The position numbers and the translations under genes are program-made. From NCBI GenBank assembly GCA_030523605.1, contig JAUNIE010000010.1, positions 1-33,671 of the forward strand: a stretch of 33,671 nucleotides of DNA, in the 5' to 3' direction. Under the pieces are notes generated by a model, which saw only the letters and a list, made by a program, of their open reading frames with translations, was not told the origin of the DNA and searched no databases. The DNA is from Clostridia bacterium (GTDB taxonomy: Bacteria > Bacillota > Clostridia > Oscillospirales > Acutalibacteraceae). Shown in pieces: positions 18,289-26,207 of the stretch. Position 1 is the stretch's first letter. Each line of letters begins with the position of its first letter.

Positions 18289-19521
18289 ATGGCATTTTCA
18301 ATTACTAATGTAGGGAAGGCCAAGGGCGTACTAAAAAAGGTGAATTTTGATAAGGTAATTGTGGGTGGCAATAGCGCAAAGCTTTCTGTAAAAGCCGAGG
18401 AAGTACTGAAAGAAATTTTAATAAATGGTGAATATGAAATATTTGAAACACTTGATAAAGCAGGGCGACTTCTGAAAGAATCGCTTCTTACGAGAAGCAC
18501 ATCGCATAAAATATATGATTTTTCTTCTATTCAGTCAATATCATCACGAAATTTGCAACAGCTTTATAAATACGTTTTGGATAATAAATATGAAGATGTT
18601 TTTGATGACAAAGACAAACCTATTGCGGTATTGGATAAATCCAAAATGAAGGAACTCGATGCCTTGAGCAAAAAACTGGCAAAATCCCTAAATGCTGCTA
18701 TAAAGGTAATCAAAAACAACCCACCGCTACTTAATTTGGTGGAGCAAGATTTAAAAAGCATTGGTTCAAATTCCGCAGTATTTGATAAATTAAAATCTAA
18801 GTTACCTAAAGATGTGGGCATTTTGAAATTAAAAAATTATAAAGATGCGGCGGGGCATAATGGTATTGACAAACGATGGTATTCTTCGGAACATGATAGA
18901 AATATTGCAGATGCTAAAGACATAGCAAGGAATCATATGGTAGGTGATATTTTAAATAAAAAAGTTGCCATAACTTTAGCTTCTGCTTCATTAGCCACTA
19001 TGGTGACGGCAACAGCTCTGGAGTTACTGGGCACCGGAGCTGTCGTGACCGCCGGAGTAGCTTTGTTCGGAGCGGGTCTTGTTATAATCTTACCCGCTGT
19101 GGCAGCACTTCTTATAGGTATGATTATTTTTGAAAGTAAAGAGGAAAGATTTGGCACCATCGCTGCAAAAAAAGAATTAATCAAAATAAATGATGAGGTT
19201 ACAAATGCGCTTAAATGCCTTAACAAAGCCGCTGATTTGGTGCGCAAGAACGTCAAAACTACAACGCCTGAAGGCAATCAAGAACCACAACCGACCGATG
19301 ATCAGAAAACCGTTTTAAAATCTTTTGTGGAAGAGCAAAAGAAATTATGGAAGCCATATACAACACCCCAAGGTCGTGAATACAATAAAACCGAGAAAGA
19401 TAAAGAAAAAGGTACGCATAAAACAGGTTTGATAACCGTGAAAGACGTAAAGACCGGTACTATCGGTAAGATGAAGGAAGGAATCTCGAAAACCTGGGTG
19501 GAAATGTCTCTCGATATTTGA
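18289..19521 (+). CDS. Unrecognised 410-residue protein with long hydrophobic segment; candidate NHLP-exporter cargo
   Basis: I do not recognise a family. There is no Sec signal peptide. The N-terminal 220 residues are lysine-rich and mostly helical. A Gly-Gly pair at 26-27 (KVNFDKVIVGG) has isoleucine at -4, partly like a double-glycine leader, but the usual hydrophobic residue at -7 is Asp. Residues 226-281 are an unbroken, glycine/alanine-rich hydrophobic stretch (two helices, break near 248-251), reminiscent of the membrane hairpin of pore-forming toxins. A polar linker (about 323-340, Thr/Pro/Gln) and a basic C-terminal domain follow. The gene has its own promoter and an excellent AAGGAGG site, stands alone between two terminator-like repeats, and lies 180 bases before an NHLP exporter operon. 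Export, toxin or membrane-anchored roles are all inference. Confidence 0.85.
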   Translation: MAFSITNVGKAKGVLKKVNFDKVIVGGNSAKLSVKAEEVLKEILINGEYEIFETLDKAGRLLKESLLTRSTSHKIYDFSSIQSISSRNLQQLYKYVLDNKYEDVFDDKDKPIAVLDKSKMKELDALSKKLAKSLNAAIKVIKNNPPLLNLVEQDLKSIGSNSAVFDKLKSKLPKDVGILKLKNYKDAAGHNGIDKRWYSSEHDRNIADAKDIARNHMVGDILNKKVAITLASASLATMVTATALELLGTGAVVTAGVALFGAGLVIILPAVAALLIGMIIFESKEERFGTIAAKKELIKINDEVTNALKCLNKAADLVRKNVKTTTPEGNQEPQPTDDQKTVLKSFVEEQKKLWKPYTTPQGREYNKTEKDKEKGTHKTGLITVKDVKTGTIGKMKEGISKTWVEMSLDI

Positions 19522-19535
19522 AAGTCATCAAAAAA

Positions 19536-19579
19536 CAATCAAGATAAAGTTTATTGCCGAGTGTAGGTTTGCACTCGGT
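19536..19579 (+). repeat. Terminator-bearing repeat, right copy
   Basis: Second copy of the element at 18110-18154, placed 14 bases after the stop of the 410-residue gene. Here the matching bases are non-coding, whereas in the left copy they include the end of ntpD. This suggests the right copy derives from the ntpD end. Confidence 0.7.
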
Positions 19580-19587
19580 ATTTATTT
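19556..19587 (+). terminator. Terminator of the 410-residue gene
   Basis: Stem GCCGAGTG (19556-19563) with CACTCGGT (19572-19579), eight pairs including one G-T, followed by an interrupted T-rich stretch ATTTATTTG. Weaker T-tract than the ntpD copy, so some read-through into the exporter genes is possible. Confidence 0.65.
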
Positions 19588-19633
19588 GTCAAATTTTATT
19601 TAGAAATTTATAACAATTTTTTTGAATTCTTAG

Positions 19634-19662
19634 TTGACTTATTAATTGATTGGTACTACTAT
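19634..19662 (+). promoter_or_regulatory. Promoter of the NHLP export operon
   Basis: TTGACT (19634-19639), a 17-base spacer and TACTAT (19657-19662), about 40 bases before the adaptor gene. Confidence 0.6.
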
Positions 19663-19701
19663 ATCCTTGTATTACTATTTTCTACAATAGGGGGATTTAT
19701 A

Positions 19702-20286
19702 ATGGACGAGAGAGAAAGCGGTTTATTCCGAAAAAGCACTTTGGAGAGGGTGTCTTCTCCCGAACAGCTCAACGAGTACATTAAGGTCAACAACCCGAGC
19801 TTGATTCTTATGCTTGTCGGACTATTTGTAATTGTCATTTCGGGGTTCATATGGATGTTTTCGGGCGGCATACCCGAAACTGTAAACTTGAACGGCGTCA
19901 TAATTGAAGAACCCGGCAGACCACAGGAAGTTTGCTGTTATGTGCCCATAAGCACCAGCAAAAGGCTCAAAGAGGGTATGGATGTTCAAATTTCACCCGA
20001 TTATGCCGGCAGGGAAGAGTACGGTTACGTTAACGGGAAAATAACTTCTGTGGGCAAAGACGTTGTTACAAGCGAGTATTTACAGGCGAATTTTGAAAAT
20101 CCGCAAGTAGTACTTCCCGCAGTGCAGATGGCGGCCAAGGAAGGTAATGTGGTTGAAATTCGCATGAGCGTCGGCGAGTGGTCGAACGAGAAAGGTAAAC
20201 AAATTACGCTGAGCGAAGGTGCCAATTGTACCGTGCAGGCCGTGGTAGGAGAAACGAAAGCGTATCAATTCATAATTAATTCATAA
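19702..20286 (+). CDS. NHLP-type secretion adaptor, short HlyD-like membrane protein
   Basis: First gene of a three-gene export operon. The N-terminus LFRKSTLERVSSPEQLNEYIKVNNPSLIL is characteristic of the HlyD-like partner of NHLP bacteriocin exporters. One membrane segment spans about 33-54. After it comes a beta-rich, barrel-sandwich-like domain (NLNGVIIEEPGRPQEVCCYVPISTSKRLKEGMDVQISPD). At 194 residues it is much shorter than Gram-negative versions and lacks a coiled-coil hairpin, which makes sense in a cell without an outer membrane. It presumably docks on the two ABC subunits that follow. The start has AGGGGG upstream; the next gene begins 13 bases after its stop. Confidence 0.8.
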   Translation: MDERESGLFRKSTLERVSSPEQLNEYIKVNNPSLILMLVGLFVIVISGFIWMFSGGIPETVNLNGVIIEEPGRPQEVCCYVPISTSKRLKEGMDVQISPDYAGREEYGYVNGKITSVGKDVVTSEYLQANFENPQVVLPAVQMAAKEGNVVEIRMSVGEWSNEKGKQITLSEGANCTVQAVVGETKAYQFIINS

Positions 20287-20299
20287 GGAGGCGTTTTGC

Positions 20300-22447
20300 A
20301 TGAAAAAAAAGGTAAAAGTGCCTATAGTCATGCAAATGGAAGCGCTTGAATGCGGCGCTGCGTGCCTTTGTATGATAGCGGCATATTACAAAAAATGGAT
20401 ACCTCTTACGCAAGTTCGTGCGGATTGCGGTGTATCTCGTGACGGAAGCGTTGCGAAAAATATACTCAATGCAGCACGTTCGTACGGATTTGAAGCTGCG
20501 GGATATAAACTCGAACCCGATGCGATTGAAGCCTTACCATTTCCGATGATAATTCATTGGAATTTCAACCATTTTGTGGTTCTTTGTGGGATTGACAGAA
20601 AAAAAGGAAAGGTTTATCTAAACGACCCCGCAAGAGGACGAGTCACGGTGAGTATGCAGGAGTTTGACGAGTCGTTTACAGGTATTGCGCTTACAGCTGT
20701 ACCAACAGAAAACTTTAAACCCGAAGGTAAACCGAAAAGTGTGTGGAGTTTTGCCAAACGCTGCTTAAAAGGAGCATTATTGCCGTTTGTATTGGCAGTA
20801 GTGCTGAGCATTGTAGGCATGGTCATAGACTTAACTTCGCCAATATTCCAAAAAGTCTTTATTGATAAACTCCTTTCAGGCAAAAACCCTGAATGGTTAT
20901 ATCCGTTCTTGGGAATTATGATAGCTGTGCTGGCAGTGCAGGTTCTGGTGGGTATAATCGAGTCAATATACTGGCTGAAAATACGGGGGAAATTTGCGCT
21001 TACGTCAAGTGCGGAATTTATGTGGCACGTTTTAAGACTTCCGCTGGAATTTTTCTCACAAAGAAATGTCGGTGATGTGGTTTCACGTCAGAATTCAACC
21101 GGCACCATAGCGCTGACTCTCATAAATAAGATTGCCCCGCTTTTGGTAGGAGCAATTCAGATTGTACTATACCTCTTTTTGATGGTGAATTATAGCCTTG
21201 GGCTTACGATTATAGGGCTTCTGGCGGTAGTAATGAATATGTTTGTGGCAAGATATGTATCCGACAAAATGCTTGACTACCAAAGGGCATCAATCTCAAA
21301 CCAAGGTAAACTTACAAGCGTAACGTATGCCGGATTTGAAATGATAGAGACAATAAAATCAACAGGTGCCGAAAATGGGTATTTTGAGCGCTGGGCAGGG
21401 TATTACACAAAACAAAATAATGCCAATGCGCAGATTTCAAAGTTTACGCAGTATGTTTCCATGATTCCGGGTTTGATTAAAGCTATAACGGATATCATAA
21501 TCCAATTTTCAGGTATATATCTAATCATGCAAGGACAATTCACGATTGGTTCGTTTATGGCATTCACGGGATTTTTAGGGCGCTTCCTAAGTCCGGTGCA
21601 AGGTTTTATAGACGTGTATCAAAGTTATATCGGAATGCGCTGCGATATGGAGCGTGTGGACGATGTTTTGGAATACCCGACTGATGTCCATGAATTCAAA
21701 AATGTTGATTTGAAAGACGATCGTAAGCTTCTTGGTGAGGTTGAAGTTAAAGACGTCACGTTCGGTTACGGTAGGCTTTCAAAACCGATACTTTCGAATT
21801 TTAGCATGAGCTTAAAGCCGGGACAGTGGGTTGCAATCATAGGCGGAAGCGGCTGCGGAAAATCTACGATTGCCAAGCTTGTAACAGGGCTGTATAAACC
21901 TTGGAGCGGTAGTATCACTTTTGACGGTAAAAAGAAAGATGAAATTGACCCATATAAGTTTCATAGTTCGCTTGCCATGGTTGACCAGGAAAAAGTAATG
22001 TTCCACGATACGATTAAAAACAATATAACAATGTGGGATAGTTCAATTGAAGATTTTGCGGTAATGATGGCTGCCAAAGATTCGGATATACATGAGGCAA
22101 TAATTACAAGACCTGACGGATATAACCACGTTCTTACGGAAGGCGGAAAAGATTTTTCGGGCGGGCAGTGCCAAAGGATAGAAATAGCCAGGGCGCTCGC
22201 ACAAGAACCGACAATTATAATTTTAGACGAAGCAACATCGGCGCTTGACGCCAAAACTGAAAACAAAGTAATGCAAAATATTCGAAAAGCAGGCTGTACG
22301 TGTATAGTAATTGCGCATAGGCTCTCCACAATACGTGACTGCGATGAGATAATCGTGCTTGATAAAGGCGAGGTTGTCGAGCGGGGTAAACATGATGAGC
22401 TTATGGCGCTTGGCGGCAAGTACAAAGAGCTTGTAATAACAGAATAG
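20300..22447 (+). CDS. NHLP-type ABC exporter with N-terminal C39 peptidase
   Basis: Peptidase-containing ABC transporter (715 residues) that would cleave a double-glycine-type leader and export the product. The C39 domain is intact: catalytic Cys18 in MQMEALECGAAC (Gln12 as oxyanion residue), His91 in NFNHFVV and Asp109 in LNDPARG. A six-helix membrane domain follows (about 155-440). The ATPase domain has Walker A GGSGCGKST at 515-523, signature FSGGQCQR and Walker B TIIILDEATSALD, then an H-loop histidine in VIAHRLST. It matches the peptidase/permease/ATPase member of NHLP systems. The start has AAGGAGG. It is followed after 15 bases by the second ABC gene, probably its heterodimer partner. 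Confidence 0.93.
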   Translation: MKKKVKVPIVMQMEALECGAACLCMIAAYYKKWIPLTQVRADCGVSRDGSVAKNILNAARSYGFEAAGYKLEPDAIEALPFPMIIHWNFNHFVVLCGIDRKKGKVYLNDPARGRVTVSMQEFDESFTGIALTAVPTENFKPEGKPKSVWSFAKRCLKGALLPFVLAVVLSIVGMVIDLTSPIFQKVFIDKLLSGKNPEWLYPFLGIMIAVLAVQVLVGIIESIYWLKIRGKFALTSSAEFMWHVLRLPLEFFSQRNVGDVVSRQNSTGTIALTLINKIAPLLVGAIQIVLYLFLMVNYSLGLTIIGLLAVVMNMFVARYVSDKMLDYQRASISNQGKLTSVTYAGFEMIETIKSTGAENGYFERWAGYYTKQNNANAQISKFTQYVSMIPGLIKAITDIIIQFSGIYLIMQGQFTIGSFMAFTGFLGRFLSPVQGFIDVYQSYIGMRCDMERVDDVLEYPTDVHEFKNVDLKDDRKLLGEVEVKDVTFGYGRLSKPILSNFSMSLKPGQWVAIIGGSGCGKSTIAKLVTGLYKPWSGSITFDGKKKDEIDPYKFHSSLAMVDQEKVMFHDTIKNNITMWDSSIEDFAVMMAAKDSDIHEAIITRPDGYNHVLTEGGKDFSGGQCQRIEIARALAQEPTIIILDEATSALDAKTENKVMQNIRKAGCTCIVIAHRLSTIRDCDEIIVLDKGEVVERGKHDELMALGGKYKELVITE

Positions 22448-22462
22448 GGGGGTGGCAAAGAT

Positions 22463-24637
22463 ATGAAACTGGATTATTTTGAGAGTCAGATAAATCAGAG
22501 AAGGCGCAGTGATGATGAAAAATTTCAAGGTGCATTTTCAGATTTGCTTTCGATAATAGGTATAAACACTCCAAAAGCGGCAATGCAGGCGAGAGGTGCT
22601 GTTGCTGAGATTCTTAGCGCACTTGGTAAAGATGTGCCGGATGTGCCGGATAATATTTCGGATTTGGATTCTCAGCTTGAATATATGCTAAGGCCTTCAC
22701 AGACCATGCGCAGACGTGTGGAGCTCAAAGGCGAGTGGTGGAAAGACGCTACGGGGAGCTTTCTTGGCAGCACGAAAGACGGGAATATAGTTGCAATTGT
22801 TCCGGGTCGTTGGTCGGGATATGAGTATACGGACAAAAACGGCAAAAGAGTAAAAATCAATAAAGAAACGGCCAAAAATATAAATGTTGATGCATTTTGT
22901 TTTTACGTGACATTCCCGCTCGATTCACTTAAGATAAAAGATATGGTCAAATTCATGTTTGCCACTCTTTCAAAAGCAGACATAGCTTTTATAGTTTTCA
23001 TAACGTTCATAGGGCAAGTTATAGCAATGATTTCGCCATACATCACAAAGATTATTTACGATAATATCATACCTTCGGGAAGTACCGGACTTATTTTGCC
23101 GATAGCAACGTTTTTAACGGGCGTTACACTCGGTACGATGATTATAAGTCTTACAAAAAGTATAATTATGTATCGTTTTCAAAGCAGAATGTCACTTACG
23201 GTAAACAGTGCAATAATGATAAGATTTTTCAGTTTGCCGACTAAATTCTTTAAACAGTACACGGCCGGTGAACTTGCAAGCAGAATCGGATATATTTCGC
23301 AGCTTTGCCAAATGACGATAAATGCAATAATTTCAACATCGCTCACGACTGTATTTTCGCTGATGTATATCCCGCAAATGTATCAATTTGCGCCGTCATT
23401 GGTAGTTCCGTGTATATCCGTACTGATGATTTCGATTACTTATACGGCATTTATGACATTTTATCAGCAAAAGATTTATAAGAAAAAATTAAAACTTTCT
23501 CCAAAACTTGATTCTCTTACATTTGCACTGTTTGGAGGAATGCAGAAAATAAAAGTAAGTGGAGCGGAAAAAAGAGCTTTTGCCAAGTGGGCAAACAGCT
23601 ATTCGGAAATAGAAAAACTAGACTATTCGCCGCCCCTTCTAATAAAAATCAACTCAATAATAAGCCTAATTATTTCTACCGCAGGGCTCTTGTTTATTTA
23701 TTATTTTGCTGTTACAAGCGAAGTAGGGCGTTCAAATTACCTTGCGTTTAACTCGGCTTACGGTCAAGTTAGTGCGGCAATAACCACACTTAGCGGAGTA
23801 GCACTTCAATTTGCAAATTTAGGCCCTATTTTAGAGATGATAAAACCCGTACTGGAGCAAAAACCTGAAGCCAGCTTAGATAGAAAAATACCTCAGTCTC
23901 TTTCGGGCGATATAGATATAAGCAACGTAACGTTCAGATACACCGAAAACGGTCCGAAGATTTTGGATAATATAAGTTTAAAAATCAAAAAAGGCGAGTA
24001 TTTGGGTATTGTAGGAACGACGGGTTGCGGAAAATCCACACTTATGAGAGTAATGCTTGGGTTCGAAACACCCGAAAAAGGTGCGGTTTATTATAATGGA
24101 AGAGATTTAGCCACACTCGATCTCAGGGCCGTACGTCAAAGAATAGGCGTAGTTATGCAAAACGGTTCGCTGTTTCCGGGTGATATATTCTCGAACATAA
24201 TAGTTTCATCACCGTGGAAAACGATGGATGATGCATGGGAAGCGGCACGTTTGGCAGGCATAGAAGAGGATATAAAAGCAATGCCTATGGGAATGCATAC
24301 AATGATTTCGGAAGGAGCAGGCGGCTTATCCGGAGGGCAAAAACAGCGCCTTATGATAGCGAGAGCTATTATAGCAAAGCCTTCCATACTCTTTTTTGAC
24401 GAAGCAACTTCGGCGCTTGATAATATAACGCAGAGCCACGTTGCGCAGAGTATTTCAAGTCTAAATAGTACTCGTGTTGTTATAGCTCACCGGCTTTCTA
24501 CGATTAAAAATTGCGATAGAATAATAGTTCTCGATAAAGGAAAGATAGCCGAATCAGGAACATACGATGAGCTTATGGAACAAAAAGGAAGATTCTATGA
24601 GCTGGCGATTAGACAGGTAGTTGATAATAAAGCATAG
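22463..24637 (+). CDS. NHLP-type ABC exporter, permease/ATPase without peptidase
   Basis: Second ABC half-transporter of the NHLP system (724 residues). Instead of a peptidase it has an N-terminal region of about 165 residues that lacks the catalytic Cys/His pattern and includes WWKDATGSFLGSTKDGNIVAIVPGRWSGYEY, a degenerate domain typical of this subfamily. The membrane helices run from about 170 to 460. The ATPase has Walker A GTTGCGKST at 518-526, signature LSGGQKQR, Walker B SILFFDEATSALD and VIAHRLST. Both ATP sites of the presumed heterodimer look competent. A strong GGGGGG site precedes the ATG. The operon ends right after it at a terminator, with no maturation enzyme or protease gene attached. 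Confidence 0.92.
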   Translation: MKLDYFESQINQRRRSDDEKFQGAFSDLLSIIGINTPKAAMQARGAVAEILSALGKDVPDVPDNISDLDSQLEYMLRPSQTMRRRVELKGEWWKDATGSFLGSTKDGNIVAIVPGRWSGYEYTDKNGKRVKINKETAKNINVDAFCFYVTFPLDSLKIKDMVKFMFATLSKADIAFIVFITFIGQVIAMISPYITKIIYDNIIPSGSTGLILPIATFLTGVTLGTMIISLTKSIIMYRFQSRMSLTVNSAIMIRFFSLPTKFFKQYTAGELASRIGYISQLCQMTINAIISTSLTTVFSLMYIPQMYQFAPSLVVPCISVLMISITYTAFMTFYQQKIYKKKLKLSPKLDSLTFALFGGMQKIKVSGAEKRAFAKWANSYSEIEKLDYSPPLLIKINSIISLIISTAGLLFIYYFAVTSEVGRSNYLAFNSAYGQVSAAITTLSGVALQFANLGPILEMIKPVLEQKPEASLDRKIPQSLSGDIDISNVTFRYTENGPKILDNISLKIKKGEYLGIVGTTGCGKSTLMRVMLGFETPEKGAVYYNGRDLATLDLRAVRQRIGVVMQNGSLFPGDIFSNIIVSSPWKTMDDAWEAARLAGIEEDIKAMPMGMHTMISEGAGGLSGGQKQRLMIARAIIAKPSILFFDEATSALDNITQSHVAQSISSLNSTRVVIAHRLSTIKNCDRIIVLDKGKIAESGTYDELMEQKGRFYELAIRQVVDNKA

Positions 24638-24648
24638 CAAAATTAAAG

Positions 24649-24673
24649 AGCCTCGGATTTTTCCGAGGCTTTA
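24649..24673 (+). terminator. Terminator of the NHLP operon
   Basis: Stem AGCCTCGG paired with CCGAGGCT around an ATTTTT loop, followed by TTATTG. It begins about 12 bases after the stop codon of the last exporter gene. Confidence 0.85.
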
Positions 24674-24725
24674 TTGTGTGTTTTTTTATTTTTTAAAACG
24701 GTGTTTTATTCGGCAGTTTACCCCT

Positions 24726-24752
24726 AAGAAAAAGCCCCCGCTAAGCTGCGGG
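24726..24752 (-). terminator. Terminator of the LCP gene
   Basis: Read on the minus strand, CCCGC and GCGGG pair around AGCTTA, followed by GGCTTTTTC. The stem includes the stop codon of the LCP gene. It converges on the NHLP terminator about 55 bases away. Confidence 0.75.
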
Positions 24753-26096
24753 AGCTGTGGTGACTGTGGTTGTTTTAGTGCTTTGCACCGTAGCGTTTTG
24801 GCTTTGTGTTTGTGCCTGGGTGCTAGCAATTTCAGTTTTAGCCGTCGATTTTGTTTCGGCCTGTGCGGTGCTTTGCTTAGTAGTGTTTTGTTTTGTGGTT
24901 TGATCTGTTCTTCTGGCGTTGGTTTTTGGTGTGGCGCTTTCGCTTTTTGAGGAAGAACTTTTGCTTTGAGGTGCACTTTCTGCGCTTTTTGTGCTATACG
25001 TTTCAGCTTTTATTTTAGGCTGCGAATCCGGGTCGGGTTCGTATATAAAGTTGTAAATGTCCTGTTTCGCTTTTGCGGTGTTGTTTATTACGAGCACCAT
25101 TTTCCCCGAATAGGTCTCATTTCTAACGTTGTCGTCGGTCGGCAATCTGAACTCCTCGACGGGATATTTAAGGTACGTCATGGCATGCGTGGCCATTCTG
25201 CTGACCTCGTTTGTTTTAAAGTTTGTGGTAACAAGAGGCCCGATTTGCGCCAAAACTTCGGTTATTTGAGCCAGGTTTGCGGATTTCATTTGAGTTACCA
25301 AGGCTTTGAGAAGATTTCTTTGCCTGCTTGTACGGTCGTAGTCCGAACCTATACTGTTTCTGTCTCTTGAATAGTGCAGCGCTTGTAGCCCTGTGAGGTG
25401 CTTTACCCCCGAACCTCGGAGCGTGTTTTTGTCTTGGGAATATTTATTTATGTATGCGCACTCATCGGCCGTGAGTTCCAAATCTACGCCGCCCAATATG
25501 TCTATTATCTTGAGGAATCCTTCAAAATCCACAACGGCATATCTGTCAACTAGGATTCCAAAGTTTTTGGCGATGGTTTCGATTGTGAGCTGTGGCCCTC
25601 CAAAAGCGTACGAGGCATTGAGTCTATCTTGACCGTGCCCGGGGATTGTAACCCAGAGGTCACGCATGAGAGAAGTGAGCTTTATTTTTTTGTGCCTTGC
25701 GTCGAGCGAGAGAAGTATCATTGAGTCGCTTCGCCCGCCGTCGCCTACTGACATTGAATCGCTGCCTATCAAAAGCACGTTCAAAACCATGGAGTCACTG
25801 ACGAGGTCATCTTGTTCCTCTAAAACTACGGGATTTCCGTCATAATTGAAAGAATGAAGTGTTTTATATGCATAAAGCATAAGGCATCCGATAATTCCAA
25901 GCATCAAAAAGAAAGTGAAAGTAAATACTTTTGTCCAATTCACCTTATTTACAAACTTGTCTTTTTTGCGTTCGGAAGAATATATATCGACGTAACTCTT
26001 TTTCGGTTTTTTGTCTTCACTGCTGTATATATCATCATACTCATCGTGACGAAGCTTTGACTTATATCCGTTTTTATCGCTGTATTTGTACTTCAT
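24741..26096 (-). CDS. LytR-CpsA-Psr (LCP) family cell-wall polymer ligase
   Basis: LCP enzymes transfer teichoic acid or capsule chains from undecaprenyl-phosphate to peptidoglycan. The cytoplasmic N-terminus carries a twice-repeated DIYSSE(D/R)KK motif, then one membrane helix (TKVFTFTFFLMLGIIGCLMLYAYKTLH). The extracellular LCP domain has LNVLLIGSDS, GRSDSMILLSLD, KLTSLMRDLWVTIPGHGQDRLNASYAFGG, and HYSRDRNSIGSDYDRTSRQRNLLKAL, including the conserved Asp and Arg residues that bind pyrophosphate and metal. The last 90 residues are a Ser/Thr/Gln/Lys/Ala-rich tail, likely unfolded and in the wall. I prefer ATG 26096 (451 residues) to ATG 26108, because GGGGGG lies just before 26096 and the first ATG would sit within that site. 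Confidence 0.93.
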   Translation of the reverse strand: MKYKYSDKNGYKSKLRHDEYDDIYSSEDKKPKKSYVDIYSSERKKDKFVNKVNWTKVFTFTFFLMLGIIGCLMLYAYKTLHSFNYDGNPVVLEEQDDLVSDSMVLNVLLIGSDSMSVGDGGRSDSMILLSLDARHKKIKLTSLMRDLWVTIPGHGQDRLNASYAFGGPQLTIETIAKNFGILVDRYAVVDFEGFLKIIDILGGVDLELTADECAYINKYSQDKNTLRGSGVKHLTGLQALHYSRDRNSIGSDYDRTSRQRNLLKALVTQMKSANLAQITEVLAQIGPLVTTNFKTNEVSRMATHAMTYLKYPVEEFRLPTDDNVRNETYSGKMVLVINNTAKAKQDIYNFIYEPDPDSQPKIKAETYSTKSAESAPQSKSSSSKSESATPKTNARRTDQTTKQNTTKQSTAQAETKSTAKTEIASTQAQTQSQNATVQSTKTTTVTTAPAA

Positions 26097-26154
26097 TTTT
26101 CCCCCCATAGCATTTAAAATTTTGAAAATTCAAAATATTTTCCCACAAATTTAC

Positions 26155-26183
26155 ATTATAAAATATAGTTGCTGAAAAATCAA
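26155..26183 (-). promoter_or_regulatory. Promoter of the LCP gene
   Basis: Minus-strand TTGATT (26178-26183), exactly 17 bases, then consensus TATAAT (26155-26160). The -35 element lies inside the hairpin that appears to terminate pckG, so the two signals overlap. Confidence 0.6.
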
Positions 26184-26191
26184 CAACTATA
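26164..26191 (-). terminator. Probable terminator of pckG
   Basis: TATAGTTG (26164-26171) pairs with CAACTATA (26184-26191), extended by TGA/TCA after one mismatch, around a short loop. On the minus strand it is followed by TTTTATAA. It is AT-rich and therefore weaker than the others in the window. Confidence 0.5.
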
Positions 26192-26207
26192 TGTCGGAAT
26201 ATACAAT

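Noticed and set aside
24621..24950. A 109-codon plus-strand frame rich in Cys, Gly and Leu (LSCGSCGDCGC) right after the NHLP exporter, tempting as a bacteriocin precursor
   Set aside because: It starts inside the exporter gene at TTG without a ribosome site, runs through two terminators, and from 24741 on is the exact antisense of the Ser/Thr/Ala-rich tail of the LCP gene, which explains its composition.
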